64,000 nt of DNA from Achromobacter agilis (GCF_900496965.1 NZ_UFQB01000013.1:104217-168216); one strand, 5' to 3'; positions 16,965 to 28,237 are shown, numbered from the stretch's first letter. Notes: a model not told the origin generated them from the letters alone. Translations and numbers: made by a program.

Positions 16965-17846
16965 GAAACGATCTTGTCCCGTCCCGAGTTCACCGAACGC
17001 GACCTGCGCTCGCTGCGCATCTTCTGCGCCGTGGCGCAGGCCAACGGCTTCGCCGCGGCGGAAAAGCAGTTGCACATGTCCAAGGCGTCCATCAGCCGGC
17101 ATGTGCGCGAGGTCGAGGAAACGCTGGGCGTGCGGCTGTGCGACCGCGGGCCGTCCGGTTTCGAGCTGACCCAGGCGGGCAAGGTTGCGCTGGAACTGGC
17201 GCGCGACGCGTTGAAGTCGCTGGAACGCATTCGCCCCGAGATCGACGCGATCCGCGGCGTGCTGTCGGGAACCTTGTCCATTGGCATGGTCGAGCACGTC
17301 ATCACCGACGCCGCCTGCCACATCCCGGTGGCGCTGGCGGCCTTGCGGGAAGAGGCACCGGACGTCAAGGTGGAACTCACCGTCATGACGTTCAACGACC
17401 TGGATCAGGCGCTGCGCGAACGGCGGGTCCAGGTTGCCATTCGCGGCATGTACCGGCGCGAAAGCGGGTTCAATTACCAGCGCCTGTTCATCGAACGGCA
17501 CCGGATCTTCGCCGCCCGCGGCAGCGTGCGCCACGCGCGCGGACTGCCGCTGGTATACCGGACCCATCCGTTCGTGCACGATGCGCTGGGCGCCTATGGC
17601 TTCACCCGCGGGCCCGAGGCCACGGGACTGGAGGCCATCGCCATACTGGTCTCGACCGGGCACTACGTCGGCCTGCTTCCCCAGCATTACGCGGATTCGG
17701 TGTCGCGCCGCCACGCCTTGACGCGCCTGCCGGGTGGGCCGGCGTACGAAAACACGATCTGCGCCATCACGGAGGTCTCGCGCCCCGCTTCGCGGGCGGT
17801 GGAATTGTTTCTGCGCCTGCTCGAGCGTTTCCACCCGCCGCAATAG
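16935..17846 (+). CDS. LysR-family regulator divergent from the ureohydrolase/ABC operon
   Basis: 303 aa. The helix-turn-helix begins ERDLRSLRIFCAVAQANGFAA and continues EKQLHMSKASISRHVREVEE, followed by a substrate-binding-like effector domain (GTLSIGMVEHVITD onward). It faces the binding-protein gene at 16788 and is the likely regulator of that operon. The ATG at 16935 lies inside a palindromic element; an in-frame TTG at 16974, just before the conserved domain, is an alternative start. A short intergenic gap separates its stop from a second ABC system on the same strand. Confidence 0.92.
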   Translation: MVSKTDTFQKETILSRPEFTERDLRSLRIFCAVAQANGFAAAEKQLHMSKASISRHVREVEETLGVRLCDRGPSGFELTQAGKVALELARDALKSLERIRPEIDAIRGVLSGTLSIGMVEHVITDAACHIPVALAALREEAPDVKVELTVMTFNDLDQALRERRVQVAIRGMYRRESGFNYQRLFIERHRIFAARGSVRHARGLPLVYRTHPFVHDALGAYGFTRGPEATGLEAIAILVSTGHYVGLLPQHYADSVSRRHALTRLPGGPAYENTICAITEVSRPASRAVELFLRLLERFHPPQ

Positions 17847-17962
17847 CGAGCGGCGCCGGCGGGCCTCGATGCCTCAGGGCGGCGGGGAGGCTAAAATACC
17901 GGCTCGCGGCTTTTACCGGCCTCCCGGCTTTCTTCATTCCAGCGCCTCGGGCGCCCATAACT

Positions 17963-18754
17963 ATGAAAAAACTGACTGCAGTTCTTCTCGTGTCCGCAAC
18001 CGCGATGCTCACGGCTTGCGGCCCCGGCGACAACGCGCCCACCGCCGGCGCGCAGGCGCCCGCCGCCGCCAAGAAGGTCGTCGTCGGCCTGGACGACAAC
18101 TTCCCGCCCATGGGCTTCCGGGACGCGAACAACCAGATCGTCGGTTTCGACATCGATATGGCCAAGGAAGCCAGCAAGCGCCTGGGCCTGGAAGTCGAAT
18201 TCAAGCCGATCGACTGGAGCGCCAAGGAAGCCGAGCTGAACGGCAAGCGCGTCGACGTGCTGTGGAACGGCCTGACCATCACCGAAGAGCGCAAGAAGAA
18301 CATCAGCTTCACGTCGCCGTACATGGCCAACCATCAGATCATCATCGTGGGCAACGCTTCCCCCGTGAAGCTCAAGGCCGACCTGGCGGGCAAGGTCGTC
18401 GGCGCCCAGGACGGCAGCAGCGCCACGGACGCCATCGCCAAGGACCCGGTGGCCGCGCAGATCAAGGAAGTGAAGAAGTTCGGCGATAACGTCACGGCCC
18501 TGATGGACCTGGCCGCCGGCCGCCTGGACGCCATCGTTGTCGACGAAGTGGTGGGCCGCTACCTGATCAGCAAGCGCGCGGGTGAATACCGCGTGCTGGA
18601 CGAGAACTTCGGCACGGAAGACTACGGCGTCGGCGTGCGCAAGGACGACACCGAACTGCTGGGCAAGCTGAACACGACGCTGGATTCGATGAAGCAGGAC
18701 GGCACCGCCGGCCGCATCGCCACCCAGTGGTTCGGCGCCAACATCATCAAGTAA
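17963..18754 (+). CDS. Lipoprotein amino-acid-binding component of ABC transporter
   Basis: 263 aa, family 3 solute-binding protein with a lipobox (LTAC, about residues 16-19), so it is probably anchored by a lipidated cysteine. The mature domain shows VVVGLDDNFPPMGFRDANNQ and FDIDMAKEASKRLGLEVEF, typical of polar amino-acid binders, and a C-terminal GRIATQWFGANII. ATG 17963 immediately precedes the signal sequence. It is followed by a strong hairpin and then permease and ATPase genes. Confidence 0.94.
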   Translation: MKKLTAVLLVSATAMLTACGPGDNAPTAGAQAPAAAKKVVVGLDDNFPPMGFRDANNQIVGFDIDMAKEASKRLGLEVEFKPIDWSAKEAELNGKRVDVLWNGLTITEERKKNISFTSPYMANHQIIIVGNASPVKLKADLAGKVVGAQDGSSATDAIAKDPVAAQIKEVKKFGDNVTALMDLAAGRLDAIVVDEVVGRYLISKRAGEYRVLDENFGTEDYGVGVRKDDTELLGKLNTTLDSMKQDGTAGRIATQWFGANIIK

Positions 18755-18761
18755 GCGGCAG

Positions 18762-18791
18762 GAGACGCCCGCGGCCGGCCGCGGGCGTCTC
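18762..18791. other. Perfect 30-base palindrome downstream of binding-protein gene
   Basis: Left arm 18762-18776 (GAGACGCCCGCGGCC) is the exact reverse complement of 18777-18791. In RNA this would form a very stable hairpin seven bases after the stop codon of the lipoprotein gene and about 90 bases before the permease gene. There is no long T run. The usual role of such elements is to give higher expression of the binding protein than of the permease. Confidence 0.6.
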
Positions 18792-18881
18792 GCCCTGTTT
18801 TCGCAGCCCGCCGCAGCGCCAGCGCGCGCCAGGCGGGCTTGCTCATGATTCCCTGTTGCCCTGGCGGCGCGAACCCACTGC

Positions 18882-19535
18882 ATGGACTACGTACTCTCCC
18901 TATTGGGGCCATTGGCGCAAGGCGCGAAAGTCACCTTGACGCTGTTTTTCATCACGCTGGCGCTGGCGGTCCCGTTGGGGCTGGTGCTGGCGCTGGTGCG
19001 GATATCCAAATGGAAGCTGTTGAGCCGCCTGGTCAACGGTTATATCTGGCTCATGCGCGGCACGCCGTTGATGCTCCAGATGCTGTTCATCTATTTCGCG
19101 CTGCCGTTCGTGCCTGTGGTGGGCGTGCGCCTGCCGGACTTTCCGGCCGCCGTGGTGGCCTTCGCGCTGAACTACGCCGCCTACTTCGCCGAGATCTTCC
19201 GCGCGGGCATCCTGTCGGTGGACCGCGGCCAATACGAGGGCAGCAAGGTGCTGGGCATGACGTACCTGCAGACCTTGCGCCGCATCGTGCTGCCGCAGAT
19301 GGTGCAGCGCGTGCTGCCGCCCATGAGCAACGAGACCATCACGCTGGTCAAGGACACCTCGCTCATCTACGTGCTGGCGCTCAACGACATCCTCCGCACG
19401 GCGCGCGGCATCGTGCAGCGCGACTTCACGACCACGCCGTTCCTGGTCGCCGCGGCCTTCTATCTCATCATGACGCTGGTTCTGACGTGGTTCTTCCAGC
19501 ACATGGAAAAGCGCTATGCCAAATATGACCAGTAA
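18882..19535 (+). CDS. Amino-acid ABC transporter permease
   Basis: 217 aa with about five membrane helices. Characteristic segments are [38 protein letters not shown] and the ATPase loop [20 protein letters not shown]. It is the only permease in this system, so it probably works as a homodimer. It overlaps the ATPase gene by 20 bases. Confidence 0.95.
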   Translation: MDYVLSLLGPLAQGAKVTLTLFFITLALAVPLGLVLALVRISKWKLLSRLVNGYIWLMRGTPLMLQMLFIYFALPFVPVVGVRLPDFPAAVVAFALNYAAYFAEIFRAGILSVDRGQYEGSKVLGMTYLQTLRRIVLPQMVQRVLPPMSNETITLVKDTSLIYVLALNDILRTARGIVQRDFTTTPFLVAAAFYLIMTLVLTWFFQHMEKRYAKYDQ

Positions 19536-20316
19536 CCCGCGGCCGGCTGCCGGACGCCCCGTCATGATCGAGGCGCGCGACATCGTCAAGTCGTTCGGGC
19601 CCCACCGCGTGCTCGACCGCGTATCGCTGACGCTGGGGCAGGGCGAGGTAGTGGCGGTGATCGGCCCGTCCGGCTCGGGCAAGAGCACGTTCCTGCGCTG
19701 CCTGAACCACCTGGAAACCATCGACGAAGGCAGTGTCGAGGTCGAGGGCGAGACCCTGGCCCGGGCGGTCGCCGGCGGCCGGAGCCAGTACGCAGGCGAC
19801 GCCGACGTGCGCCGCATCTGCCGCAAGATGGGCATGGTGTTCCAGTCGTTCAACCTGTTCCCGCACATGACCGTGCTGCAGAACGTCGTCGAGGCACCCA
19901 TCACCGTCAAAGGCATGGCGCGCTCGGAGATCGTGCCCAAGGCGGAAGAACTGCTGCGCAAGGTCGGGCTGCTGAACAAGCGCGACAACTACCCGGGGCG
20001 CCTGTCCGGGGGCCAGAAGCAGCGCGTGGCGATCGCCCGCGCGCTGGCGATGGAGCCCGACATCATGCTGTTCGACGAACCCACGTCCGCGCTGGATCCC
20101 GAACTGACCGGCGAGGTGCTGCGCACCATGAAGCAACTGGCCGACGAACGCATGACCATGCTCGTCGTCACCCATGAAATGGGGTTCGCGCGGGAAGTCG
20201 CGCATCGCGTGATCTTCATGGACGAAGGCCGGATCATCGAGGAGTCTCCCTCGGCCGACTTCTTCCGCGCGCCGCAGCAGGCGCGCAGCCGCGAGTTCCT
20301 GGCGCATATGCTCTGA
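19516..20316 (+). CDS. Amino-acid ABC transporter ATP-binding protein
   Basis: 266 aa, GlnQ-like. Walker [21 protein letters not shown] loop [15 protein letters not shown], signature [18 protein letters not shown], Walker [15 protein letters not shown] and H loop [13 protein letters not shown] are all present. Completes the lipoprotein-permease-ATPase importer. The ATG at 19516 lies within the permease gene; in-frame ATGs at 19525 and 19564 are possible later starts. Confidence 0.95.
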   Translation: MPNMTSNPRPAAGRPVMIEARDIVKSFGPHRVLDRVSLTLGQGEVVAVIGPSGSGKSTFLRCLNHLETIDEGSVEVEGETLARAVAGGRSQYAGDADVRRICRKMGMVFQSFNLFPHMTVLQNVVEAPITVKGMARSEIVPKAEELLRKVGLLNKRDNYPGRLSGGQKQRVAIARALAMEPDIMLFDEPTSALDPELTGEVLRTMKQLADERMTMLVVTHEMGFAREVAHRVIFMDEGRIIEESPSADFFRAPQQARSREFLAHML

Positions 20317-20342
20317 GCCGCGCGACCGGTCGACACCCGCCC

Positions 20343-20966
20343 ATGCCCGCCGCTCCGTCCGACAAGCCGCTGCTCCGCCTGCGCGGGCTGTACAGCCCGC
20401 GGCTGTTGCCCGTCAGTCTGGACCTTGCCGCGGGCGAATGCGCGGCCGTCATGGGCCCGTCGGGAGCGGGCAAATCCCTGTTGCTGCGTCAGGTCGCCGA
20501 CCTGGACCCGGGCCACGGCGAGGCCGAACTGGCCGGCCGGCCGCGTTCGCGCATGCGCGGCTTCGAATGGCGCCGCCAGGTCATGTACTGCCAGGCCGAG
20601 GCCGGCTGGTGGGAAGACCAGGTGGCGCCGCATTTCGCGGACCGCGCCAAGGCGGCCGCCATCATGGGCCGGCTGGGCTTGCCCGAGGACAAGCTGGACG
20701 CGCTGGTGAACGAGCTGTCCACCGGCGAGCGCCAGCGCCTGGGGCTGGTGCGCGCCCTGGCGCTCGATCCGCGCGTGCTGCTGCTGGACGAACCGACGGC
20801 CGCGCTGGACCAGGCGGCGACGGCGCGCGTCGAGGCGGAATTGCGGCGCTACCTGGACGGCGGTGCCGCCATACTCATGGTTACGCACAGCGCGGACCAG
20901 GCGCAGCGCATGGCGCGCCGCTCCTGGCGCATGGAGCAGGGCAGGCTGGAGCCGCTATGGACGTGA
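20343..20966 (+). CDS. fetA: FetA/YbbL-type ABC transporter ATP-binding protein
   Basis: 207-aa ATPase with Walker A MGPSGAGKSLLLRQVADL, signature LSTGERQRLGLVRALALDP and Walker B LLLDEPTAALDQ. Its short length, the R-x-M-x-C-Q region (RRQVMYCQAEAGWW) and pairing with the following permease mark it as the FetA/YbbL family, linked in E. coli to iron export and peroxide resistance. It overlaps fetB by 10 bases. Substrate assignment is by family only. Confidence 0.85.
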   Translation: MPAAPSDKPLLRLRGLYSPRLLPVSLDLAAGECAAVMGPSGAGKSLLLRQVADLDPGHGEAELAGRPRSRMRGFEWRRQVMYCQAEAGWWEDQVAPHFADRAKAAAIMGRLGLPEDKLDALVNELSTGERQRLGLVRALALDPRVLLLDEPTAALDQAATARVEAELRRYLDGGAAILMVTHSADQAQRMARRSWRMEQGRLEPLWT

Positions 20967-21748
20967 TCAGGTTGCAGGCGCTGGATCTGGCGGTGGCGTC
21001 GTTGCTGGTGGTGCTGAGCGCGGGAATTTCCTTCGCGCTGCGCCTGAACATGCAGCGGCAGGTTCTCTGGGCGGCGGCGCGCACGGTGGTGCAACTGCTG
21101 CTGGTGGGCCATATCCTGCGCCTTGTGTTCGCGCACGCCGCGCCCTGGCTGACCGCGCTGGTGGTAGCGGTGATGATGGCCCTGGCCGCCCGCGAGGTGG
21201 CCTCGCGTCCCAAGGCCAGGCTGGCCGGCGGCGGCAATGGCTGGGTCGGGGCGATGGCGGTGGCGGGAACCACGGTCATTACCGTGCTGTTCATCCTGAA
21301 TACGGCGCTGCGCCCGGACCCCTGGTACGACCCGCGCTACACGATCGCATTGATCGGCATCGTGCTGGGCAGCGTGCTCAACGCGGCCAGCCTCGCGCTG
21401 GACGGCATGCTGTCCGGAGTGCGCCGGGAAAAGCTGGCGATCGAGGCCCGGCTGGCGCTGGGCACGCCGGCGCGGCAGGCGTTCTCGTCGCTGCTGCGCG
21501 AGTCCGTGCGGCGCGGCATCGTGCCCAGCATCAATCAGATGTCGGCCGCCGGCATCATTACCTTGCCGGGCATCATGACGGGCCAGATCATCGCTGGCAT
21601 GGATCCGATAGAGGCCGCGAAGTACCAGATCCTGCTCATGTTCCTGCTGTGCGGCGCGAGCGGCATGGCGGCGATCGGCGCGGCCTACGGGGCCATGCGG
21701 CGCCTTACCGACGAGCGCGGCAGGCTGCGCCTGGACAAGCTGCGGTAG
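20957..21748 (+). CDS. fetB: FetB/YbbM-type ABC transporter permease
   Basis: 263 aa with about seven membrane helices. The segments TVVQLLLVGHILRLVF, ALGTPARQAFSSLLRESVRR and SAAGIITLPGIMTGQIIAG are typical of the FetB/UPF0014 family. ATG 20957 lies inside the end of fetA, indicating translational coupling. Likely partner of FetA in metal efflux (inferred). It ends at a bidirectional terminator shared with the convergent icd gene. Confidence 0.88.
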   Translation: MDVIRLQALDLAVASLLVVLSAGISFALRLNMQRQVLWAAARTVVQLLLVGHILRLVFAHAAPWLTALVVAVMMALAAREVASRPKARLAGGGNGWVGAMAVAGTTVITVLFILNTALRPDPWYDPRYTIALIGIVLGSVLNAASLALDGMLSGVRREKLAIEARLALGTPARQAFSSLLRESVRRGIVPSINQMSAAGIITLPGIMTGQIIAGMDPIEAAKYQILLMFLLCGASGMAAIGAAYGAMRRLTDERGRLRLDKLR

Positions 21749-21791
21749 GGCAACCGGAACGCGGGCGCGCCGAACCAGGCCGCGGCAAACA

Positions 21792-21829
21792 AAAAGGCCG
21801 GCAGCCCCACAAAGGGCTGCCGGCCTTTT
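21792..21829. terminator. Bidirectional Rho-independent terminator between fetB and icd
   Basis: A perfect 16-base stem (AAAAGGCCGGCAGCCC, 21792-21807, with its complement at 21814-21829) closes a 6-base loop. The stem begins with A residues and ends with T residues, so both strands give a GC hairpin followed by U's. It lies between the stops of two convergent genes. Confidence 0.92.
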
Positions 21830-21847
21830 CCATTGCTTCGCCGCCGT

Positions 21848-24277
<2,430 letters not shown>

Positions 24278-24363
24278 CTAGGGAGGTGCGACTGCCACGA
24301 ACCTTCCATTGTAATACCGTGCTACGCGGGACGCGCAGCAAAACCGCAGGTTTTGGCCGGGAC

Positions 24364-24391
24364 TTGACCACATCCGCAGGCAAATTAAATG
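24364..24391 (+). promoter_or_regulatory. Possible promoter for the ilvA leader transcript
   Basis: TTGACC (24364-24369) and TAAATG (24386-24391) are 16 bases apart, a plausible sigma-70 pair about 100 bases upstream of the leader peptide. The rest of the 24077-24476 interval has no convincing gene; it must also contain the icd promoter on the other strand, which I could not locate with confidence. Confidence 0.3.
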
Positions 24392-24476
24392 GGGACGCAT
24401 TAATTCCGGCGATTTGGGCCTGCGCGGGGCGCAGCCGGAGCGGGGCGCGAGCGGCGTTTGACAAAGCGCGGCGCTT

Positions 24477-24484
24477 GGAGGAAG
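24477..24484 (+). promoter_or_regulatory. Strong ribosome-binding site of the ilvA leader peptide
   Basis: GGAGGAAG sits nine bases before the ATG at 24494. It is much better than the ribosome site of ilvA itself and is the main evidence that the short leader frame is translated. Confidence 0.75.
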
Positions 24485-24493
24485 CTACGCCCC

Positions 24494-24556
24494 ATGCATT
24501 TCCGCGCCGTCCGCATTTCGCTGATTATTACCATCATTCCTGGAATGGTGGGTTAG
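24494..24556 (+). CDS. ilvA leader peptide (isoleucine-rich, 20 aa)
   Basis: A 20-residue frame, MHFRAVRISLI then ITIIPGMVG, ending in TAG (24554-24556). Five of 20 codons are Ile (codons 8, 11, 12, 14, 15), with two Val and one Leu. The core RISLIITIIP resembles the enterobacterial ilv leader core (RVISLVV...IIIP). It has a strong Shine-Dalgarno sequence, ends just before an antiterminator arm and is followed by a Rho-independent terminator and then ilvA. This is the layout of ribosome-mediated attenuation: shortage of charged tRNA-Ile stalls the ribosome and allows readthrough. Function is inferred from architecture; the individual elements are directly visible. Confidence 0.85.
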   Translation: MHFRAVRISLIITIIPGMVG

Positions 24557-24587
24557 CGCGCGACCGCAATAGTCACAGCCACCCGCC
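24547..24587 (+). promoter_or_regulatory. ilvA antiterminator pairing
   Basis: GGTGGGT (24547-24553), overlapping the last leader codons, can pair with ACCCGCC (24581-24587; six Watson-Crick pairs and one G-U). ACCCGCC is also the left arm of the terminator, so the two structures exclude each other. A ribosome at the leader stop codon would mask GGTGGGT and favour termination; one stalled at the Ile codons would leave it free. Confidence 0.7.
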
Positions 24588-24605
24588 CCAAGAGGCGGGT
24601 TTTTT
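24581..24605 (+). terminator. ilvA attenuator terminator
   Basis: ACCCGCC (24581-24587), a 6-base loop CCAAGA, then GGCGGGT (24594-24600) and a run of T's to 24605. A classic intrinsic terminator 45 bases upstream of the ilvA start and directly after the leader peptide. Confidence 0.85.
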
Positions 24606-24649
24606 GTGGCCGCCTCTGCCGGGCAAAGCACACCGAAGCAGAGAGCCAG

Positions 24650-26245
24650 ATGCACCATACCCCGCAAGCCCCGCACTCCACGCGAGCCCAGCCGCAGACC
24701 GCCGCATTCCAGGATGGCAAGGCCTCGCCGATGGAATACCTGAGGCAGATCCTGACCGCCCGGATCTACGACATCGCCCGCGAAACCGAGCTGGATCCCG
24801 CCCGCGGCCTGTCGGCCAGGCTGGGCACCCCGGTGTTCTTCAAGCGCGAAGACAACCAGCCGGTGTTTTCATTCAAGGTGCGAGGCGCCTACAACAAGAT
24901 GCGCAATACGCCGCGGGCGGCGCTGGACCGGGGCGTGATCACCGCATCGGCCGGCAACCACGCCCAGGGCGTGGCCATCTCGGCCGCCAAGATGGGCGTG
25001 CGCGCCATCATCGTGGTGCCGCAGACCACGCCGCAGGTCAAGGTGGATGCCGTGAAGGCGCATGGCGGTCCCACCGTCACGGTGGTGCAGGCGGGCGATT
25101 CGTACAGCGACGCTTACGCCCACGCCCAGAATCTGGCGCGCGCGCAGGACCTGACCTTCATCCCCGCTTTCGACGATCCCTATGTGATCGCCGGGCAGGG
25201 CACGGTGGGCATGGAGATCCTGCGCCAGCACGCCGGCCCCCTGCATGCCGTGTTCGTGCCGATCGGCGGCGGCGGGCTGGCGGCGGGGATCGCCACCTAC
25301 ATCAAGGCGGTGGACCCGGGCGTCAAGGTCATCGGGGTGCAGACGGAGGATTCCTGCGCAATGTCCCTGTCGATGCAGGTGGGAGAGCGCGTCAATCTGC
25401 CCGAAGTGGGGCTGTTCTCGGATGGCACGGCCGTCAAGCTGGTGGGCGAGGAAACCTTTCGCCTGTGCCGGGAGTATCTGGACGAGATCATCCTGGTGGA
25501 TACGGACGCGGTCTGCGCGGCGATCAAGGACGTATTCCTGGATACCCGCAGCGTGCTGGAACCGGCGGGCGCGCTGGCGGTGGCCGGACTGAAGAAGTAC
25601 GTCCAGCGCGATGGCGCGCAAGGGTTGCCCATGGTGGCGGTGACCTCGGGCGCGAACATGAACTTCGACCGCCTGCGCTTCGTGGCGGACCGCGCCGAGG
25701 TCGGCGAGGCCCGCGAGGCGGTCTTCGCCGTGACGGTGCCGGAGGAGCGCGGCAGCTTCCGCCGCTTCTGCGGCGTGATCGGCCAGCGCAGCGTGACGGA
25801 GTTCAACTACCGCATCGCCGACGCCCATACCGCCCACATCTTCGTCAGCGTGCAGATCGCCCGCCGCGGCGACGCGGCGGAGATCATGGCGGCCTTGCAG
25901 GAGCAGGGGTTCTCGGTCGGGGACCTGACCAACAACGAGCTGTCGAAGCAGCATATCCGCTACATGGTGGGCGGCCGTTCTCCGCTGGCGAGGGGCGAAC
26001 GCCTGTTCCGTTTCGAGTTCCCGGAGCGGCCGGGGGCGCTGATGAAGTTCCTGACCGCGATGGCGCCCAACTGGAACATCAGCCTGTTCCACTACCGCAA
26101 CCAGGGCGCGGACTTCAGTTCGGCGCTGGTCGGCATCCAGGCGCCGCTGGCCGACAGCGGGGCGCTGGACGCGTTCCTGCGCGAGCTGGGCTACGCCCAT
26201 TACGAGGAAACCGGCAACGAGGCCTACCGCCAGTTCCTGGCCTGA
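24650..26245 (+). CDS. ilvA: Threonine ammonia-lyase, biosynthetic (threonine deaminase)
   Basis: 531 aa. PLP enzyme converting threonine to 2-oxobutyrate, first step of isoleucine synthesis. The PLP lysine is K76 in FSFKVRGAYNKM; ASAGNHAQGVAISA and the phosphate-binding GGGGLAAGIATY follow. The C-terminal 200 residues hold two ACT-like regulatory domains (RGSFRRFCGVIGQRSVTEFN and RPGALMKFLTAMAPNWNIS), so feedback regulation by isoleucine/valine is expected. The start could be ATG 24650 or the in-frame ATG 24731 (MEYLRQILTARIYD), where similarity to family members begins. Expression is probably controlled by the attenuator immediately upstream. Confidence 0.95.
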   Translation: MHHTPQAPHSTRAQPQTAAFQDGKASPMEYLRQILTARIYDIARETELDPARGLSARLGTPVFFKREDNQPVFSFKVRGAYNKMRNTPRAALDRGVITASAGNHAQGVAISAAKMGVRAIIVVPQTTPQVKVDAVKAHGGPTVTVVQAGDSYSDAYAHAQNLARAQDLTFIPAFDDPYVIAGQGTVGMEILRQHAGPLHAVFVPIGGGGLAAGIATYIKAVDPGVKVIGVQTEDSCAMSLSMQVGERVNLPEVGLFSDGTAVKLVGEETFRLCREYLDEIILVDTDAVCAAIKDVFLDTRSVLEPAGALAVAGLKKYVQRDGAQGLPMVAVTSGANMNFDRLRFVADRAEVGEAREAVFAVTVPEERGSFRRFCGVIGQRSVTEFNYRIADAHTAHIFVSVQIARRGDAAEIMAALQEQGFSVGDLTNNELSKQHIRYMVGGRSPLARGERLFRFEFPERPGALMKFLTAMAPNWNISLFHYRNQGADFSSALVGIQAPLADSGALDAFLRELGYAHYEETGNEAYRQFLA

Positions 26246-26249
26246 GCGC

Positions 26250-27179
26250 TCAGCCGGGCGCGCAGCCGGCCTTGCGGGGCAAGGCGGCCGCGGGCTGCAG
26301 GCGCAGGGTGGCGCGTCCGGAAGCCTGCGTCAGCTGCAGGGTGGCGGCGCGCCAGGCCGGCACGTCATCGAAGGCCACGTCGGGCGCGGCAGGCCTGGAC
26401 TGGGCGTCCGGCCGGTCGAACTGGATGGCCGGCAGGCCCAGGCAGGTGTCCTTGAAATCCAGGCGCGCCAGTTCGCGGCCGTCGCTCATGCGCACGGCCC
26501 GGAACGCCAACGGGGCGCTCACGAACTTGGTGATGGCGGGCACGAGCTGCCGGTAGCCGTAGGCGTCCGTGACGTAATGGGTGGGTTCGACTTCGACCGC
26601 CTCGCGGCCGGGCGGGACGGCCAGGTAGGCCACACCGTCGGCCACGTCCAGCAGCTTGCCCGCGCCGATGTTCAGCGCCGTCAGGGGCGCATGGCGGATC
26701 ATCACCGTTTCGTTCCAGGCCGTGTACACCCGCGTCCAGCCAGGCAGGCGCGCGTCCTCGAACCGGGTGCCGCCGATTCCGTCCCGCTTGGGGTCGCTGG
26801 ACACGGCCAGCCGCGTCACGCGCAGCCCGCCATCGCCTGCCTGCAGGTGCGCCAGGGCGGTGCTGGCGCTGGAACTGGTGAAGAAGGCCAGCACGGCATC
26901 GGTTTCCAGCGCCTTGGCCGTGGAGGCGCAGAAGAAGGCGCGGGCGGCGGGACTCTTGCCGTCAGGATAAAGCAGGGCGCCGACATCCTTGCCGCAAAGC
27001 TTGGCGCCGCGATAGGTGATGGTGGTGCTTCGGGTGGTCTGGCGCTGGCCGGTGTTCCAGTCGCTGCGGCTGCCGGCGGCGGCGTCGACCACCAGGCCGT
27101 GGTTGTCGTAGACCACGGCGGCGCCGGCGGGCGCGGCAAGCAGACCAAGCACGAACGCGGCAAGGCGGTTCCTCGTCAT
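26250..27179 (-). CDS. Secreted protein of unknown function
   Basis: 309 aa with a signal peptide (MTRNRLAAFVLGLLAAPAGA). The mature protein has a few cysteines (LCGKDVG, AFFCAST, DTCLGL, KAGCAPG) suitable for periplasmic disulfides and shows no catalytic motif that I recognise. It ends four bases from the ilvA stop on the opposite strand and stands alone between ilvA and kdgD. Probably periplasmic; function unknown. Confidence 0.8.
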   Translation of the reverse strand: MTRNRLAAFVLGLLAAPAGAAVVYDNHGLVVDAAAGSRSDWNTGQRQTTRSTTITYRGAKLCGKDVGALLYPDGKSPAARAFFCASTAKALETDAVLAFFTSSSASTALAHLQAGDGGLRVTRLAVSSDPKRDGIGGTRFEDARLPGWTRVYTAWNETVMIRHAPLTALNIGAGKLLDVADGVAYLAVPPGREAVEVEPTHYVTDAYGYRQLVPAITKFVSAPLAFRAVRMSDGRELARLDFKDTCLGLPAIQFDRPDAQSRPAAPDVAFDDVPAWRAATLQLTQASGRATLRLQPAAALPRKAGCAPG

Positions 27180-27250
27180 TGGCGGGTTCCCTGGTATGGC
27201 CGGAGGGATGAATATATACCCTGCGCGGCCCGCCCGCCGCGGACGCCGGC

Positions 27251-28165
27251 TTACTGCGGGCCGAGCTTGCGGATCAGGCCGTCCAGCATGTCGAGTTCGG
27301 CGGGCAGCAGGTCCGTCAGCGGCGCGCGCACCGGGCCCGCGTCATGGCCGACCAGCTTGGCGCCGGCCTTCACGATGCTGACCGCGTAGCCCGGAACGCG
27401 GTTGCGTATTTCCAGGTAAGGAAGGAAAAAGTCGTCCAGCAGCCGGTTGGTGGTGGCGTGATCGCCCGCCGCGACGGCGCGGTAGAACGCCATGGCGGTG
27501 CGCGGCACGAAGTTGAAGACGGCGGACGAATAGACCGGCACGCCCAGCGCGCGGTAGGCGGCGGCGTAGACCTCGGCCGTGGGCAGGCCGCCCAGGTAGG
27601 AAAAGCGGTCGCCCAGCTTGCGGCGGATGCGCACCATGGCCTCGATGTCTCCCACGCCGTCCTTGAAACCGATCAGGTTGGGGCAGCGCTCGGCCAGTTG
27701 GGCGAGGCTGTCGGCCGACAGACGGGACTGCGCGCGGTTGTAGACGATGACGCCGATGCTGACCGATTTGCACACCTGTTCGACGTGCGCGGCGATGCCT
27801 TGCTGCGAGGCTTCCGTCAGATAGTGGGGCAGCAACAGGATGCCCTTGGCACCCAGGCGTTCTGCCTCTTGCGCGTAGGCGATCGCGCTGCGGGTCGGGC
27901 CGCCCGCGCCGGCCAGGATGGGTACCTTGCCGGCGCAGGTCTGCACCGCGGTGCGGATGACGTCGGCGTATTCCTGTGGAGCCAACGAGAAGATCTCGCC
28001 CGTGCCGCCGGCGGCGAACAGGGCGCTGGCGCCGTAGGGGGCGAGCCATTCCAGGCGCTGTGCGTAAGCCGGGGCGTTGAAATCGCCGTTCCGGTCGAAG
28101 TCGGTGACGGGAAAGGACAGCAGGCCGTCCGAAACGATGTCCTTGAGTTCCTGCGGGGTGGTCAT
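27251..28165 (-). CDS. kdgD: 5-dehydro-4-deoxyglucarate dehydratase
   Basis: 304 aa, dihydrodipicolinate-synthase superfamily (TIM barrel). Converts 5-keto-4-deoxyglucarate to 2-oxoglutarate semialdehyde in glucarate/galactarate catabolism. The Schiff-base lysine is K168 in [10 protein letters not shown], the tyrosine Y142 in VIVYNRAQ, and the substrate loop [11 protein letters not shown] replaces the GTTGE loop of DapA, which is typical of KdgD. It is divergent from a Bug receptor gene, with two inverted copies of one operator-like motif between them, suggesting shared control and uptake of the aldarate by a tripartite carrier. Confidence 0.9.
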   Translation of the reverse strand: MTTPQELKDIVSDGLLSFPVTDFDRNGDFNAPAYAQRLEWLAPYGASALFAAGGTGEIFSLAPQEYADVIRTAVQTCAGKVPILAGAGGPTRSAIAYAQEAERLGAKGILLLPHYLTEASQQGIAAHVEQVCKSVSIGVIVYNRAQSRLSADSLAQLAERCPNLIGFKDGVGDIEAMVRIRRKLGDRFSYLGGLPTAEVYAAAYRALGVPVYSSAVFNFVPRTAMAFYRAVAAGDHATTNRLLDDFFLPYLEIRNRVPGYAVSIVKAGAKLVGHDAGPVRAPLTDLLPAELDMLDGLIRKLGPQ

Positions 28166-28237
28166 GTTGCGTTCATCCTTGGGGCGGGGCGCCGCTGCGC
28201 CGTGGTTGCTCAGCGGCCGATATCGGCTTTAAGAGAT

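Noticed and set aside
17138..17962. An in-frame upstream extension of the lipoprotein gene at 17963
   Set aside because: It overlaps the LysR gene in another frame and the real protein begins with a signal peptide and lipobox at 17963.
24457..24463. TTTGACA as a -35 box for ilvA
   Set aside because: A matching -10 would fall at the leader's ribosome site and the transcript would lose the leader; there is no AT-rich hexamer there.
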